From Halanaerobium congolense (GTDB taxonomy: Bacteria > Bacillota > Halanaerobiia > Halanaerobiales > Halanaerobiaceae), in contig NZ_SOEF01000002.1 of assembly GCF_004366375.1 (NCBI RefSeq), positions 62,001 through 126,000 of the forward strand: a DNA stretch of 64,000 nt, given 5' to 3'. The position numbers were made by a program, and so were the translations under genes. A model generated the notes under the pieces. That model worked only from the letters and a program-made list of their open reading frames with translations. It did not search any database and was not told where the DNA came from. Every line of letters begins with the position of its first letter. Position 1 is the first letter of the stretch. Below, piece by piece: positions 23,849 through 33,281 of this stretch.

Positions 23849-26545
23849 ATGAGAAAAATATTAAAACACAATAAATTAATAGTAATTATAATATCATTAA
23901 TAACCGTTTTTTTTATTTTTCAATTACCTAAAATAGAAATTAATAATGATATTCAGGTGTTTTTACCAGATGATCATCCAACAAAAATAAGCAATAATCG
24001 ATTAGATGAGATATTTGGAGAAAGTGATAGCATAGTGACAGCGGTTAAATTTAAAACGGGAGAGATATTTAGTCCCCCAAATTTAGAGACACTGTCAAAA
24101 TTAAGTTCTGAACTAGAAAATATTCCCAGTATTGACGAAGTTACTTCATTAACAAATGCTGACTATATTGAAGGTAGTTCTGAAGGGATGATTGTAGAAG
24201 AACTTGTGGAAGAATTACCCACAAATAAGGAAGAAAGTAGAAAAATAAAAAGCAAAACATTAAACTGGGATCTTTATGAAAATAATTTGTATTCAGATGA
24301 CTTCAAATCAACCCAGATAGTGATTAGTCTAAATGATGGTTTAAATAATGAAGAGAAAGAAAAAGCCTATTATCAAATTAAAAAAGTAACAGATAGCTAT
24401 CAGAATAATAATACAGAAATATATATCGCAGGGGCTACAGCTGTTAATGTTTTAATGGGACACAGCATGCTCGAGGATATTAAGTATTTAATCCCTTTTA
24501 TTATAGGAGTTTTGATTTTAATACTGTATCTATTTTTCAAAAGAAGTTTAGCAGTTGTCTTAATTTTGATGACAGTTTTAGTTAGCAGTATCTGGGCTAT
24601 TGGTTTAATGGCATTTCTTGGTATTAACCTGACTCTGGTTTCAACAGTAATACCAGTCTTATTAATTGCAGTAGGAAGTGCCTATGGAATTCATATTTTA
24701 AGCCATTATTATGACTATCTTAATGAATACCAGGGTGAAATTTCAGTATCAGAGCAGAAGGAATTGGTTATTAAAACAGTAGATAAAATGGGAAAAGCAG
24801 TATTTCTAGCAGCCTTAACAACAATAGCTGGTTTTGGTTCACTGGCCTCAAGCCAAATTGTACCAATAAAAAGTTTTGGTATTTTTACAGCATTTGGGAT
24901 AGCAGCAGCATTTATAGTTGCTCTGTTTTTAATTCCATCCTTACTAATTATAATTGCTAACATAAAGAATGATGTTCTAGCTGAAAATGTTGAAACTGCA
25001 GAGTTTAAATCAATCTTAGAAAAACTGCATAATTTTTATTCTAAAAGAAGAATAAGCATGATTATTCTTGCTGTTTTAATTTTAAGTGGTTCATTTCTTG
25101 GATTTGAAGATATAATTGTAGATACTCCATTAATTGAGATGTTTAAAGAAGATACAGAAATTAGACAGGCAGATGATTTTATTAATGATAATTTTGCAGG
25201 TACTAATATCATGAGGGTTATGGTAGAAGGTGAAGAAATGGGAGATTTAAATCATCCTGATATTTTAACCCAGATGGATGGGCTGCAGCAGCATTTAGTT
25301 TCTCATTTTGATGAAGTTGGTAAAGCCTCTTCGATAACAGACTATATTAAAAGAATGAACCAGGTAATGAATTATCCAGAGGCAGAAACAACTAAAACTT
25401 CTACTAACAGTGAAGAAAATGCTGTGAAAACTAATGAGAGTTTAGAAACCAGTTCTAGTTTTTATGAAGATGATAGTGAAGAGAGCGCATCAAGTTTTTA
25501 TAAAGAAGATACTCAGAAAACTAATAAGAATTCAGAAGCTAATAGTTCCAGTTTTTATCAAACTGAAAACAAAAAATCAACTAATTCTCAACCTAAACGA
25601 GAGGTGTTAGAAGGCCCTGCTAGAGAAAAAAATATTTCAGAGTATGAATTTATCCAACTCTTAAATGCTGCTTTAACAAGAGCGAAAAAAAAGAATATTA
25701 ATGCAGGAGAATTAGTAAATTTATTAGCAGAAGAAATGAATTATCAGGCTGCAGCTTATTATGAAATTCCGACTGATTTAGATAAATATGGGGCAGCATC
25801 TAAACAGAATTTACAGAATTTAATTTCGCAATATCTGTTATTATATTCCGGCAGTGTTGATGATTTAATTAATGATCAGTTAGAACCAGATAAAGCCCAG
25901 ATGTTATTACAGCTGAATAATCCCAGCAACTTAGCTGCCCAAAAAGTAAGAAAAGAAATTTATGATTATAGTGATAATTTCCCGGAAGATTACAAGCTTA
26001 CTGTTTCCGGTAATGCAGCAATGGCCTTAGAAGCTAACAATTTAATAGTTAGCAGTCAAACTAGAAGTATAATAATTTCATTTATTATAGTCTTTTTAAT
26101 TGTTGCTATTTCCTTTAGATCAGTTATTGCTGGTTTATATGGAATTATTCCACTGGCGTTTTCATTAATCATTAATTTTGGTTTAATGGGCCATTTAGGA
26201 ATAAAGCTGGATGTTGGAACAGCTATGGTTGCTTCTATAGCTATAGGTATTGGGGTAGATTATACAATTCACTTCTTGCATTCATATCATGCTGAAAGAA
26301 TAAAAGAGGATGATCTTCATTTAGTAACTCAAAGAACTTTAACTACTACAGGTAAAGCTATAATTTTTAATGCTATTTCTGTAGCAGCAGGATTCCTGGT
26401 GCTTTTATTCTCTAATTTCTATCCATTGATCTATTTAGGTTTTCTAATTGCGGTAACAATGTGTACATCTTCAATAGCATCATTAACAATTTTACCGTTA
26501 TTATTAAATATATTTAAACCAGAGTTCATTAGCAAAGAACATTAA
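23849..26545 (+). CDS. RND superfamily (MMPL-type) exporter
   Basis: 898 residues with two repeats of the RND plan: a membrane helix near the N-terminus, a large extracytoplasmic loop, then five helices (about 215-375 and 730-890), each ending in sterol-sensing-like motifs (IPVLLIAVGSAYGIHILSHYYDYL; MVASIAIGIGVDYTIHFLHSYHAER). This is the MMPL/HAE-like group that moves lipids or hydrophobic molecules. The second loop contains a low-complexity Ser/Asn/Glu-rich insert with three SSFY motifs (about 535-576). RBS CGGAGGAG. With the LolA-like and beta-barrel genes behind it, transport to or from the outer membrane is inferred. Confidence 0.9.
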   Translation: MRKILKHNKLIVIIISLITVFFIFQLPKIEINNDIQVFLPDDHPTKISNNRLDEIFGESDSIVTAVKFKTGEIFSPPNLETLSKLSSELENIPSIDEVTSLTNADYIEGSSEGMIVEELVEELPTNKEESRKIKSKTLNWDLYENNLYSDDFKSTQIVISLNDGLNNEEKEKAYYQIKKVTDSYQNNNTEIYIAGATAVNVLMGHSMLEDIKYLIPFIIGVLILILYLFFKRSLAVVLILMTVLVSSIWAIGLMAFLGINLTLVSTVIPVLLIAVGSAYGIHILSHYYDYLNEYQGEISVSEQKELVIKTVDKMGKAVFLAALTTIAGFGSLASSQIVPIKSFGIFTAFGIAAAFIVALFLIPSLLIIIANIKNDVLAENVETAEFKSILEKLHNFYSKRRISMIILAVLILSGSFLGFEDIIVDTPLIEMFKEDTEIRQADDFINDNFAGTNIMRVMVEGEEMGDLNHPDILTQMDGLQQHLVSHFDEVGKASSITDYIKRMNQVMNYPEAETTKTSTNSEENAVKTNESLETSSSFYEDDSEESASSFYKEDTQKTNKNSEANSSSFYQTENKKSTNSQPKREVLEGPAREKNISEYEFIQLLNAALTRAKKKNINAGELVNLLAEEMNYQAAAYYEIPTDLDKYGAASKQNLQNLISQYLLLYSGSVDDLINDQLEPDKAQMLLQLNNPSNLAAQKVRKEIYDYSDNFPEDYKLTVSGNAAMALEANNLIVSSQTRSIIISFIIVFLIVAISFRSVIAGLYGIIPLAFSLIINFGLMGHLGIKLDVGTAMVASIAIGIGVDYTIHFLHSYHAERIKEDDLHLVTQRTLTTTGKAIIFNAISVAAGFLVLLFSNFYPLIYLGFLIAVTMCTSSIASLTILPLLLNIFKPEFISKEH

Positions 26546-26607
26546 AAAACTGCGAATAAGCTAGTATTAAAGAGATAACTTTAATTTAAAGAGGGAGGAA
26601 AATTATA

Positions 26608-27423
26608 ATGAAGAAAATAAAAATTATTTCAATATGTTTAATGACATTATTTATTGTTGGCAGTTTAAATATGACAGCTGCAGCTATTGATGGACGTGAA
26701 ATTATGGAAAGAGTAGATAATCGAGATACTGGTGACAGCAGACATGCTTTGATGGGAATGGACTTAATTGATGCTAATGGTGATGTTAGACCGAGGGTTT
26801 TAGAAGTCTGGTCCCAGAAAGTTGATTTTGAGAAAGATCTCAATCATAATATCATAATTTTTCACGAGCCTTCTTCTATTAAAAACACAAGATTTTTGCA
26901 GAAAGAAAATGATGGGGAAGATGATGACCAGTGGATCTATCTGCCTGATTTAGGTCGAGTCCGCAGAATCTCTGGTGGACAGGGTGGAGATTCCTTTATG
27001 GGGTCTGATTTTACCTATGATGATCTGAAATCCAGAGAAATTGATGATTTTGAATATAAATTATTAAAAGAAGAAGAATATAATGATTATGAAACTTATG
27101 TAGTGGAAGCAATTCCTAAAAATCCAGCCGAAGAACAATATGCCAAGACTATCAGCTGGATAACTAAAGAACATTATATTCCAGTTAAAATTGAAATGTA
27201 TGACAAAGATAGCAAAGAACTTTATAAAGAAATGAAAATTAAGAGTGATATCGAAAAAATTGATGGTATCTGGACAGTATTTTCAACTGTAATGGAAAAT
27301 TTAGATAGTGGTCACAAAACAAATCTATATGTTAAGAAAAGAGATAATAATTATCTGCTGGAATATAATGTTGAAATTAATGATAAAAGATTTAGCCAGC
27401 AGTTCTTAAAAACTGGTAGATAA
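26608..27423 (+). CDS. Outer-membrane lipoprotein-sorting (LolA-like) periplasmic protein
   Basis: 271 residues with a signal peptide (KKIKIISICLMTLFIVGSLNMTAAA). The body matches the LolA-like family that travels with MMPL exporters: WIYLPDLGRVRRISGGQGGDSFMGSDFTYDDL near 105-140 is its hallmark. Such proteins are thought to ferry lipidic cargo across the periplasm. RBS GAGGGAGG. Positioned between the MMPL exporter and the beta-barrel protein in one transcript. Confidence 0.88.
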   Translation: MKKIKIISICLMTLFIVGSLNMTAAAIDGREIMERVDNRDTGDSRHALMGMDLIDANGDVRPRVLEVWSQKVDFEKDLNHNIIIFHEPSSIKNTRFLQKENDGEDDDQWIYLPDLGRVRRISGGQGGDSFMGSDFTYDDLKSREIDDFEYKLLKEEEYNDYETYVVEAIPKNPAEEQYAKTISWITKEHYIPVKIEMYDKDSKELYKEMKIKSDIEKIDGIWTVFSTVMENLDSGHKTNLYVKKRDNNYLLEYNVEINDKRFSQQFLKTGR

Positions 27424-27455
27424 AATATAGACTTACCCGGGGGAGGGGTCTTAAT

Positions 27456-28856
27456 ATGAAACGAAAGATGTTTGAATCATTAGTTTTTTCGATGTTGATT
27501 ATACTCTGCTTAGCTATTCCAGCAGCAGCTTTTGATGGTGGTGGTTTTTATGAAAGTGAAGTGGAAGATGAAGCTTTAGATATAACCGGTGAATTAGAAC
27601 CAGAATTTAGAATATTCTCTGATGATGGAGAAATTGATGAAAATTTAACTGGAAATCTTAAGTTCAGCTATCCCGGTAAAACTCATGAATTTAAAGTATT
27701 AATTGATTTTCAACCTGGAGCAGTAGAAGAAATAGAATTTAATGAACTTTACTACAGATATTTTGGAAAAAAATATAATTTTTTGATTGGTAAACATGTA
27801 ACTATCTGGGGTAAAGGTGATAAAGTTCATGTAGTTGATAATTTAAATGCTGAAGATATGAGTGATTTTATTAATCCTGAATATAAGGACCGACAAATTG
27901 GGGAAGAAATGATTAAAATTGATCGTTATTTTCGAGGAGGAAATGCTAACTTAGAATTTGTTTATACTCCTGATTTTACTCCAAATCGTCTGGCAGAGGA
28001 TCCAGAGAGTCCTTTAGGAAATTGGGTGATTAACCCTTTTACAGCTCAGTTGTCTGATTTGACATTAAGAAAAATTTCTGCCGCGACTAATCAAACAGAA
28101 GCAGAGGTTATTTCACAGGTGAAAGATGCTGCAGCTGATGAAGATAATCAATTTGGCTTAAGATTTACAGACAGCCGTGGTGGTACTGATTATGGTTTAA
28201 GTTATTATAATGGATATTTAAGAACACCAGGTTATGATAAAGCTGCTTTAAATGCCAAATATAAAGAATTTAAAGCTGGAAATAGTACATTTTCTTCAGT
28301 TTTAGAAGCTGCTGACCTTCATTATGATTCAGTTGACGTCTTTGGTTTTGAGCTGGCCCGAGTGATTGCAGATATTAATAGTCGTTTTGAGTTAGCTTAT
28401 TATAGAACAGATGATACTGCTGGAGATGATCCTACTGTTAGAAATAATAAGATTGCCTGGGTTATTGGTGGAGATCGTGATCTACCAATTAGTAATCTCA
28501 ATCTAAACCTGCAGTTTACCGGTGAAAAGATATTAGATGATGATCAAATTGAAAATAATATTCTACAAGGCAGCAATGTTGATGCTGAATATGATGAAGA
28601 TGGAGATTACACTACAAATAGAGCTATCTTAAAATTAGAAGATAGTTATCAAAATGAAAAAATTATTCCAGAATTAACCTGGATCTATAATTTAAATGAC
28701 AATGATTACATTCTAGAAGCTGCAGTAGACTATGAATTGGAACAGGATTTAATCTTAACTTTTGCACATAAGATTTTTAGAGGAGACCAGGATACTACCT
28801 TTGGTCAATTCGAAGATAATGATTTCTCATCCTTTTCTTTAAAATACAGTTTTTAA
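27456..28856 (+). CDS. Outer-membrane beta-barrel protein (DUF1302-like)
   Basis: 466 residues with a signal peptide (KMFESLVFSMLIILCLAIPAAA). The mature part alternates short amphipathic strands and acidic turns and ends in SLKYSF; a terminal Phe preceded by alternating hydrophobics is the outer-membrane insertion signal. FLIGKHVTIWGKGDKVHVVDNLNAED resembles the DUF1302-type barrels paired with MMPL and LolA-like partners in Gram-negative bacteria. It shows that the organism has an outer membrane. RBS GGGGGAGGGG. Family name less certain than the topology. Confidence 0.78.
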   Translation: MKRKMFESLVFSMLIILCLAIPAAAFDGGGFYESEVEDEALDITGELEPEFRIFSDDGEIDENLTGNLKFSYPGKTHEFKVLIDFQPGAVEEIEFNELYYRYFGKKYNFLIGKHVTIWGKGDKVHVVDNLNAEDMSDFINPEYKDRQIGEEMIKIDRYFRGGNANLEFVYTPDFTPNRLAEDPESPLGNWVINPFTAQLSDLTLRKISAATNQTEAEVISQVKDAAADEDNQFGLRFTDSRGGTDYGLSYYNGYLRTPGYDKAALNAKYKEFKAGNSTFSSVLEAADLHYDSVDVFGFELARVIADINSRFELAYYRTDDTAGDDPTVRNNKIAWVIGGDRDLPISNLNLNLQFTGEKILDDDQIENNILQGSNVDAEYDEDGDYTTNRAILKLEDSYQNEKIIPELTWIYNLNDNDYILEAAVDYELEQDLILTFAHKIFRGDQDTTFGQFEDNDFSSFSLKYSF

Positions 28857-28869
28857 TTTTGTAAAGTAG

Positions 28870-28898
28870 TTGACAATCTAGTTCTGGATGGTTATAAT
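28870..28898 (+). promoter_or_regulatory. Consensus promoter of the ferredoxin gene
   Basis: TTGACA (28870-28875), 17-bp spacer, TATAAT (28893-28898): a perfect housekeeping promoter 60 bp before the start codon, implying strong constitutive expression. Confidence 0.9.
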
Positions 28899-28958
28899 AG
28901 TTTTGTGAACTTTTTACAAATAATTTAATAAAGCTGAATAGCAGGAGGTGAACAACAA

Positions 28959-29129
28959 ATGGCTCATGTAATTTCAGATGATTGTATTTTGTGCGGTGCA
29001 TGTGCACCAGAATGTCCTGTAGACTGTATCAGTGAAGGTGATACACAATATGAAATTGATGCTGATGAATGTATCGATTGTGCAGCTTGTGTTGCAGTTT
29101 GTCCAGTAGATGCTATCAGTCAAGCATAA
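28959..29129 (+). CDS. 2[4Fe-4S] ferredoxin, 56 residues
   Basis: A clostridial-type ferredoxin: CILCGACAPECPVDC (Cys 9, 12, 15, 19, then 23) and CIDCAACVAVCPVDA (Cys 38, 41, 44, 48). The eight cysteines in CxxCxxCxxxCP order hold two cubane clusters; C23 is an extra. It is the likely soluble carrier for the 2-oxoacid oxidoreductase and other fermentative enzymes. GGAGGTG precedes the ATG by 9 bases. It has a perfect promoter and its own terminator, so it is a single-gene unit. Confidence 0.96.
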   Translation: MAHVISDDCILCGACAPECPVDCISEGDTQYEIDADECIDCAACVAVCPVDAISQA

Positions 29130-29167
29130 ACAGGCATAAATTTATAAATTTATAAATTTTTGAAAAA

Positions 29168-29194
29168 ACCGGGGGACTAACTCCGGTCTTTTTC
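29168..29194 (+). terminator. Terminator after ferredoxin
   Basis: ACCGGGG pairs with CTCCGGT (one G-U pair), followed by CTTTTT. Confidence 0.8.
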
Positions 29195-29354
29195 ATTTTA
29201 AATTAAATTTAATTTTTTGAATTTTATTTTAAACAAGCAGCCAGAAGTTTAAGAAGGATTTACTTCGCTTTTAGAGAAGTAGTTTATTAAGGAAATAATA
29301 AAATCAGTTGAATAAAAATTTTAACTTAAAAATTATTAAGGAGATGAGCTTTTG

Positions 29355-30584
29355 ATGCAGGAACTTAAAAAAATTGATCCAGAAATAGCAGCTGTAATTG
29401 CGGAAGAAGAAAAGAGACAAGATCAAAATATAGAATTAATTGCTTCAGAAAACTTTGTTAGTTCTGCTGTAATGGAAGCGGCTGGTTCAGTGCTGACCAA
29501 CAAATATGCTGAAGGTTATCCCCGTAAAAGATATTATGGGGGTTGTGAGGTAATTGATAAAGCAGAAGAACTGGCTATAGCAAGGGCAAAAAAGTTGTTT
29601 GGTGCTGAACATGCTAATGTTCAACCACATTCTGGTTCACAGGCTAATCAGGCAGTATATTTTTCTCAGGTACCAAAGGGTGGTACAATTTTAGCAATGG
29701 ACTTAACCCACGGTGGTCATCTAACACACGGCAGCCCGGTGAATATGTCTGGTAAATATTATAATTTTATTCATTATGGAGTGACAAAGGATAAAGAAAT
29801 TATAGACTATGATCAGGTTAAAGCTTTGGCAGAAGAACATAAACCAGACTTAATTGTGGCAGGTGCCAGTGCATATCCTAGAGTAATTAATTTTAAAACC
29901 TTCAAAAAAATTGCTGATTCAGTAGGGGCTCTCTTTATGGTTGATATGGCTCACATTGCTGGACTAGTAGCAGCTGGTCTGCACCCTAATCCTGTAGAAA
30001 CAGCTGATTTTGTAACAACTACAACACATAAAACTTTAAGAGGAACAAGAGGTGGAATGATACTCTGTAAAGAAAAATATGCCAAAGAAATAGATAAGGC
30101 TATTTTCCCTGGCTTACAGGGCGGACCGTTAATGCATATAATTGCTGCCAAAGCTGTTGGTTTCAAAGAAGCTTTAACAGATGAATTTATGGATTATCAG
30201 CAGCAGATTATTGACAATGCCCATACCTTAGCAGAAGCTTTAAAAGGATATGGAATGAGACTTGTATCTGGTGGAACTGAAAATCACATGATGCTTGTTG
30301 ATCTAACAAATATGAATATTACTGGGAAAGAAGCGGAAGAAGCTTTAGATAAAGTTGGTATTACAGTAAATAAAAACACAATTCCGTTTGAAACCAAAAG
30401 TCCCTTTGTTACAAGTGGAATCAGAATTGGAACTCCTGCTGTTACAACCAGAGGTATGGGAAAGAAAGAAATGAAAAAAATAGCAGAATTTATTTTTGAA
30501 GCTTTAAAAAACCTTGAGGATGAAGAAAAACTTAAGCAAATAAAAAAAGAGGTATATGCTTTTTCTGCTAAATTCATAAAATAA
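29355..30584 (+). CDS. glyA: Serine hydroxymethyltransferase
   Basis: 409 residues. Interconverts serine and glycine with tetrahydrofolate as one-carbon carrier. Motifs: [49 protein letters not shown], the PLP lysine in [14 protein letters not shown], and the C-terminal [17 protein letters not shown] at 29355 is chosen, 9 bases after AAGGAG; the TTG just before it is closer to the site and less usual. The 225-base gap upstream holds the ferredoxin terminator and a small hairpin (ACTTC/GAAGT near 29260) but no recognised riboswitch. Confidence 0.97.
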   Translation: MQELKKIDPEIAAVIAEEEKRQDQNIELIASENFVSSAVMEAAGSVLTNKYAEGYPRKRYYGGCEVIDKAEELAIARAKKLFGAEHANVQPHSGSQANQAVYFSQVPKGGTILAMDLTHGGHLTHGSPVNMSGKYYNFIHYGVTKDKEIIDYDQVKALAEEHKPDLIVAGASAYPRVINFKTFKKIADSVGALFMVDMAHIAGLVAAGLHPNPVETADFVTTTTHKTLRGTRGGMILCKEKYAKEIDKAIFPGLQGGPLMHIIAAKAVGFKEALTDEFMDYQQQIIDNAHTLAEALKGYGMRLVSGGTENHMMLVDLTNMNITGKEAEEALDKVGITVNKNTIPFETKSPFVTSGIRIGTPAVTTRGMGKKEMKKIAEFIFEALKNLEDEEKLKQIKKEVYAFSAKFIK

Positions 30585-30608
30585 TATTTGCAATTTAATT
30601 ACTTATAG

Positions 30609-30634
30609 GGCTGGGGGAACCCGGCCATTTTTTT
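30609..30634 (+). terminator. Terminator after glyA
   Basis: GGCTGGG (30609-30615) pairs with CCCGGCC (30620-30626), one G-U pair, followed by ATTTTTTT. Confidence 0.88.
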
Positions 30635-30686
30635 AAAAAAAATAAGAAAATAAGAAAATAATAATTTTAGAAAAGGTGATAATAAA

Positions 30687-31511
30687 ATGAGTGTTAAATT
30701 AATAGTTTTTGATTTAGATGGAACTTTATTAGATATTGAGCATCAACTCCATGATAAAACTATAGAAGCAGTAAAAAAAGTTAGAAAAAAGGGAATTAGG
30801 ACTATTGTTGCTACCGGTAGAATGTACTGTTCAGCTAAACCACATACAAGCCGTTTAGAAATGGTTGATCCAATCATAACTTATAATGGAGCTTTAGTTG
30901 TAAACCCGATAAATGAAGAACAGCTTTTTCATGAGCCAATCCCATTTGAAACCGCTGATAAAATTACTAAAATGGTAGTTCAAAATGATTACCATTTACA
31001 GCTGTATATTGATGATAAGCTTTATGTTGCAGAAGAAAATGAGTTTACAGATAAATATTATAAAATTTCAGGGATAGAGCCTAATTATGTTGGTAGATTA
31101 GATAAGTTCTTAGATGCTGAACCGACTAAGATGTTAATAATTGAAGAAGATGAAGATAGACAGGTTGAGATTAAAAACTTTTTAGAAGAAAATTTTGATA
31201 GTAAAATAGAGCTTTCTTCTTCTTATCCTTCTTTTATTGAAATTACTAAAAAGGATATTTCTAAGGCAGTTCCCTTAAAAGAACTTGCAGCTAAATATGG
31301 TATTAAAAGAGAAGAAATTATGGCTTTTGGGGATGGACTCAATGATTTAAAAATGATCGAATGGGTTGGAAAAGGAGTTGCAATGCAGAATGCTCATTCA
31401 GAACTGCATGAACACTCTGATGATACAGCACCTAATCATAATGATTTTGGGATAGCAAGATATTTAAAACAGTATTTTGATTTAGATTTAGAAATCCCAG
31501 CTCAGAAATAG
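30687..31511 (+). CDS. Cof-type HAD-superfamily phosphatase
   Basis: 274 residues. HAD motif I DLDGTLLD (8-15), motif II in VATGRMY, motif III K near 205 and motif IV GDGLNDLKMI, with a C2B cap between (typical of Cof/YwpJ-like phosphatases of sugar phosphates or cofactors). Substrate cannot be told from sequence. RBS AAAAGGTGAT. It precedes a small membrane-protein gene with its own extended -10, so it may be transcribed alone. Confidence 0.9.
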   Translation: MSVKLIVFDLDGTLLDIEHQLHDKTIEAVKKVRKKGIRTIVATGRMYCSAKPHTSRLEMVDPIITYNGALVVNPINEEQLFHEPIPFETADKITKMVVQNDYHLQLYIDDKLYVAEENEFTDKYYKISGIEPNYVGRLDKFLDAEPTKMLIIEEDEDRQVEIKNFLEENFDSKIELSSSYPSFIEITKKDISKAVPLKELAAKYGIKREEIMAFGDGLNDLKMIEWVGKGVAMQNAHSELHEHSDDTAPNHNDFGIARYLKQYFDLDLEIPAQK

Positions 31512-31555
31512 CACTGCTGGGCCTTCAGAATTATGCAATTTTAAGCTATATATGT

Positions 31556-31561
31556 TATAAT
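31556..31561 (+). promoter_or_regulatory. Extended -10 element upstream of the 31611 membrane-protein gene
   Basis: TGTTATAAT (TGnTATAAT) at 31553-31561. A small palindrome CAGCT/AGCTG at about 31575-31589 follows. No -35 is evident. Confidence 0.5.
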
Positions 31562-31610
31562 AAAAGATAGGAGTCAGCTATGTTAGCTGAGCAAATTTGG
31601 AGGGGTTTAT

Positions 31611-32273
31611 TTGGAAATTTTTTCAATATTGAAATCCACTTTTAAAGATTTTTATGAAAATTTATTTAAGTTTGTTTTATTAAGCACAGCTTGGTTTATC
31701 GGCAGTTTTTTATTGTTATTTTTTGTTTTAATTGCACTGAATAGTGGCTTGTATTTGCTGTTATTAATTCCTGTGATTTTTTTAGGTCCACTATTTTTAA
31801 CTTCACTTTATGGTGCTGATCAAATTATGGAAGAAGGAAGAATTGCTTTTAAATCAATTTTTAGTTATTTTAAAAATGAATTCTGGCGGGGATTTTTAGC
31901 CTTTTTATTTTCATTAATTTTGTATATAATCTTTGCAGTGGATTTAAGATTTTTCTTAATTAGAGGCCAGGATAATATTTGGCTTTTGGCTTTTGCTTTT
32001 TTATTTGCCTATTTTTTAATTTATTTTACGATTTACCAAATTTATTTTTGGGGTCTTTTGATTATTCAAAAAGAGAGCTCATTTAAAGAAATTTTAAAAA
32101 ATGCTTTAGTTTTAAGTTTAGATAATATAATTTTTTCCTTATTATTATTTTTAGTGGTTTTCGTTCTAACAGCTATTTTAACAGTTATTGGGATAGGACT
32201 TCCAGCAGGTTTTATTGGGATAATTGGATTATTGATTATACATAGTACTAAAGCAATACTTGCTAAGTATTAA
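31611..32273 (+). CDS. DUF624-like integral membrane protein
   Basis: 220 residues with five or six membrane helices (about 20-45, 50-70, 95-115, 120-145, 170-195, 197-215). The layout and the stretch LKSTFKDFYENLFKFVLLSTAWFIGSFLLLF resemble the YesL/DUF624 family, often linked to sugar-uptake genes. Function unknown. TTG start at 31611, 5 bases after GGAGGGG. It is followed by the glucokinase gene after 33 bases and may be co-transcribed with it. Confidence 0.65.
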   Translation: MEIFSILKSTFKDFYENLFKFVLLSTAWFIGSFLLLFFVLIALNSGLYLLLLIPVIFLGPLFLTSLYGADQIMEEGRIAFKSIFSYFKNEFWRGFLAFLFSLILYIIFAVDLRFFLIRGQDNIWLLAFAFLFAYFLIYFTIYQIYFWGLLIIQKESSFKEILKNALVLSLDNIIFSLLLFLVVFVLTAILTVIGIGLPAGFIGIIGLLIIHSTKAILAKY

Positions 32274-32306
32274 AGCATATTTAGTAATTTGAGAGGGGAA
32301 TAATTT

Positions 32307-33281
32307 ATGAAAGAATATTATTTAGGTTTGGACTTAGGTGGGACAAAAATTTTAACAGGTCTTGCCGATACTCAGGGTAATATCATCACAAGATCCCGTA
32401 AAGAAACAGAGGCTAATCTTGGTGAAGATAAAATAATTGCAAATATGATAGAGACTATAGAAACAGTAATTGAAAAAGCAGGAGTAAAAAAAGAGGAGGT
32501 AAAAACTTTAGGTATCGGAAGTCCGGGGCCACTTGATGCTCAAAAGGGAATTATTATTGAAAATTCGAATTTACCCTGGAAAAATGTAGCTCTTGTGGAA
32601 AGGATGGAGTCTGCACTGGGAATTAAAACTATCTTAAAAAATGATGCTAATGCTGCTGCTTTAGGTGAAAAGTGGTTTGGTGCCGGAAGAACAGTAGATA
32701 ATATGGTCTATTTAACTATTTCAACTGGTATTGGTGGTGGTGCTGTCATTAATAAAGAACTTTTTACAGGAATTAATGATAATGCCTGTGAGATAGGACA
32801 TACAGTTATTGATCCAGATGGCCCACTCTGCGGTTGTGGTAACCACGGCTGTTTAGAATCTTTTGCTTCAGGAACTGCCATCGGACGCGAAGCAAGAGAA
32901 GCGGCAGCAGCTGGTAAAAGTAAAAAAATGCTTGAATTAGCAGATAATATTGTCGAAGATATTGATGCTGTCATTTGTGCTCAAGCTGCTTATCAGGGAG
33001 ATCAGGCAGCGTGCGAAATTTTTGAAAAGGCTGGCTATTATTTAGGTATTGGCTTAGGTAATGTTGTAAATATCTTTAATACAGAAATGATAATTTTAGG
33101 TGGTGGAGTAATGAAAGCTTCTGATCTCTTTTTAGATCAGGCTTTAGCAACAATGAAGGAAATTGCCTTACCAGGGCCTTTAGAAATAGTAACAGTTACA
33201 GAAGCGGAACTTGGATCAGATATTGGTTTAATGGGCGCTATTGCTGTAGCAATGGAAGATAAGTTGATGAAAAATGAATGA
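32307..33281 (+). CDS. glcK: ROK-family glucokinase
   Basis: 324 residues. ATP-binding DLGGTKILTGL at the N-terminus, catalytic NDANAAALGEKW, and the ROK zinc-binding motif CGCGNHGCLES (about 171-181). Phosphorylates glucose (or another hexose) at the entry to glycolysis. The HPr kinase gene overlaps its last eight bases, so expression is coupled to carbon-catabolite control. Confidence 0.93.
   Translation: MKEYYLGLDLGGTKILTGLADTQGNIITRSRKETEANLGEDKIIANMIETIETVIEKAGVKKEEVKTLGIGSPGPLDAQKGIIIENSNLPWKNVALVERMESALGIKTILKNDANAAALGEKWFGAGRTVDNMVYLTISTGIGGGAVINKELFTGINDNACEIGHTVIDPDGPLCGCGNHGCLESFASGTAIGREAREAAAAGKSKKMLELADNIVEDIDAVICAQAAYQGDQAACEIFEKAGYYLGIGLGNVVNIFNTEMIILGGGVMKASDLFLDQALATMKEIALPGPLEIVTVTEAELGSDIGLMGAIAVAMEDKLMKNE

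Noticed and set aside
29130-29354. Possible folate- or glycine-sensing riboswitch ahead of glyA
   Set aside because: Only the ferredoxin terminator and one short hairpin are visible; none of the conserved riboswitch cores could be recognised.
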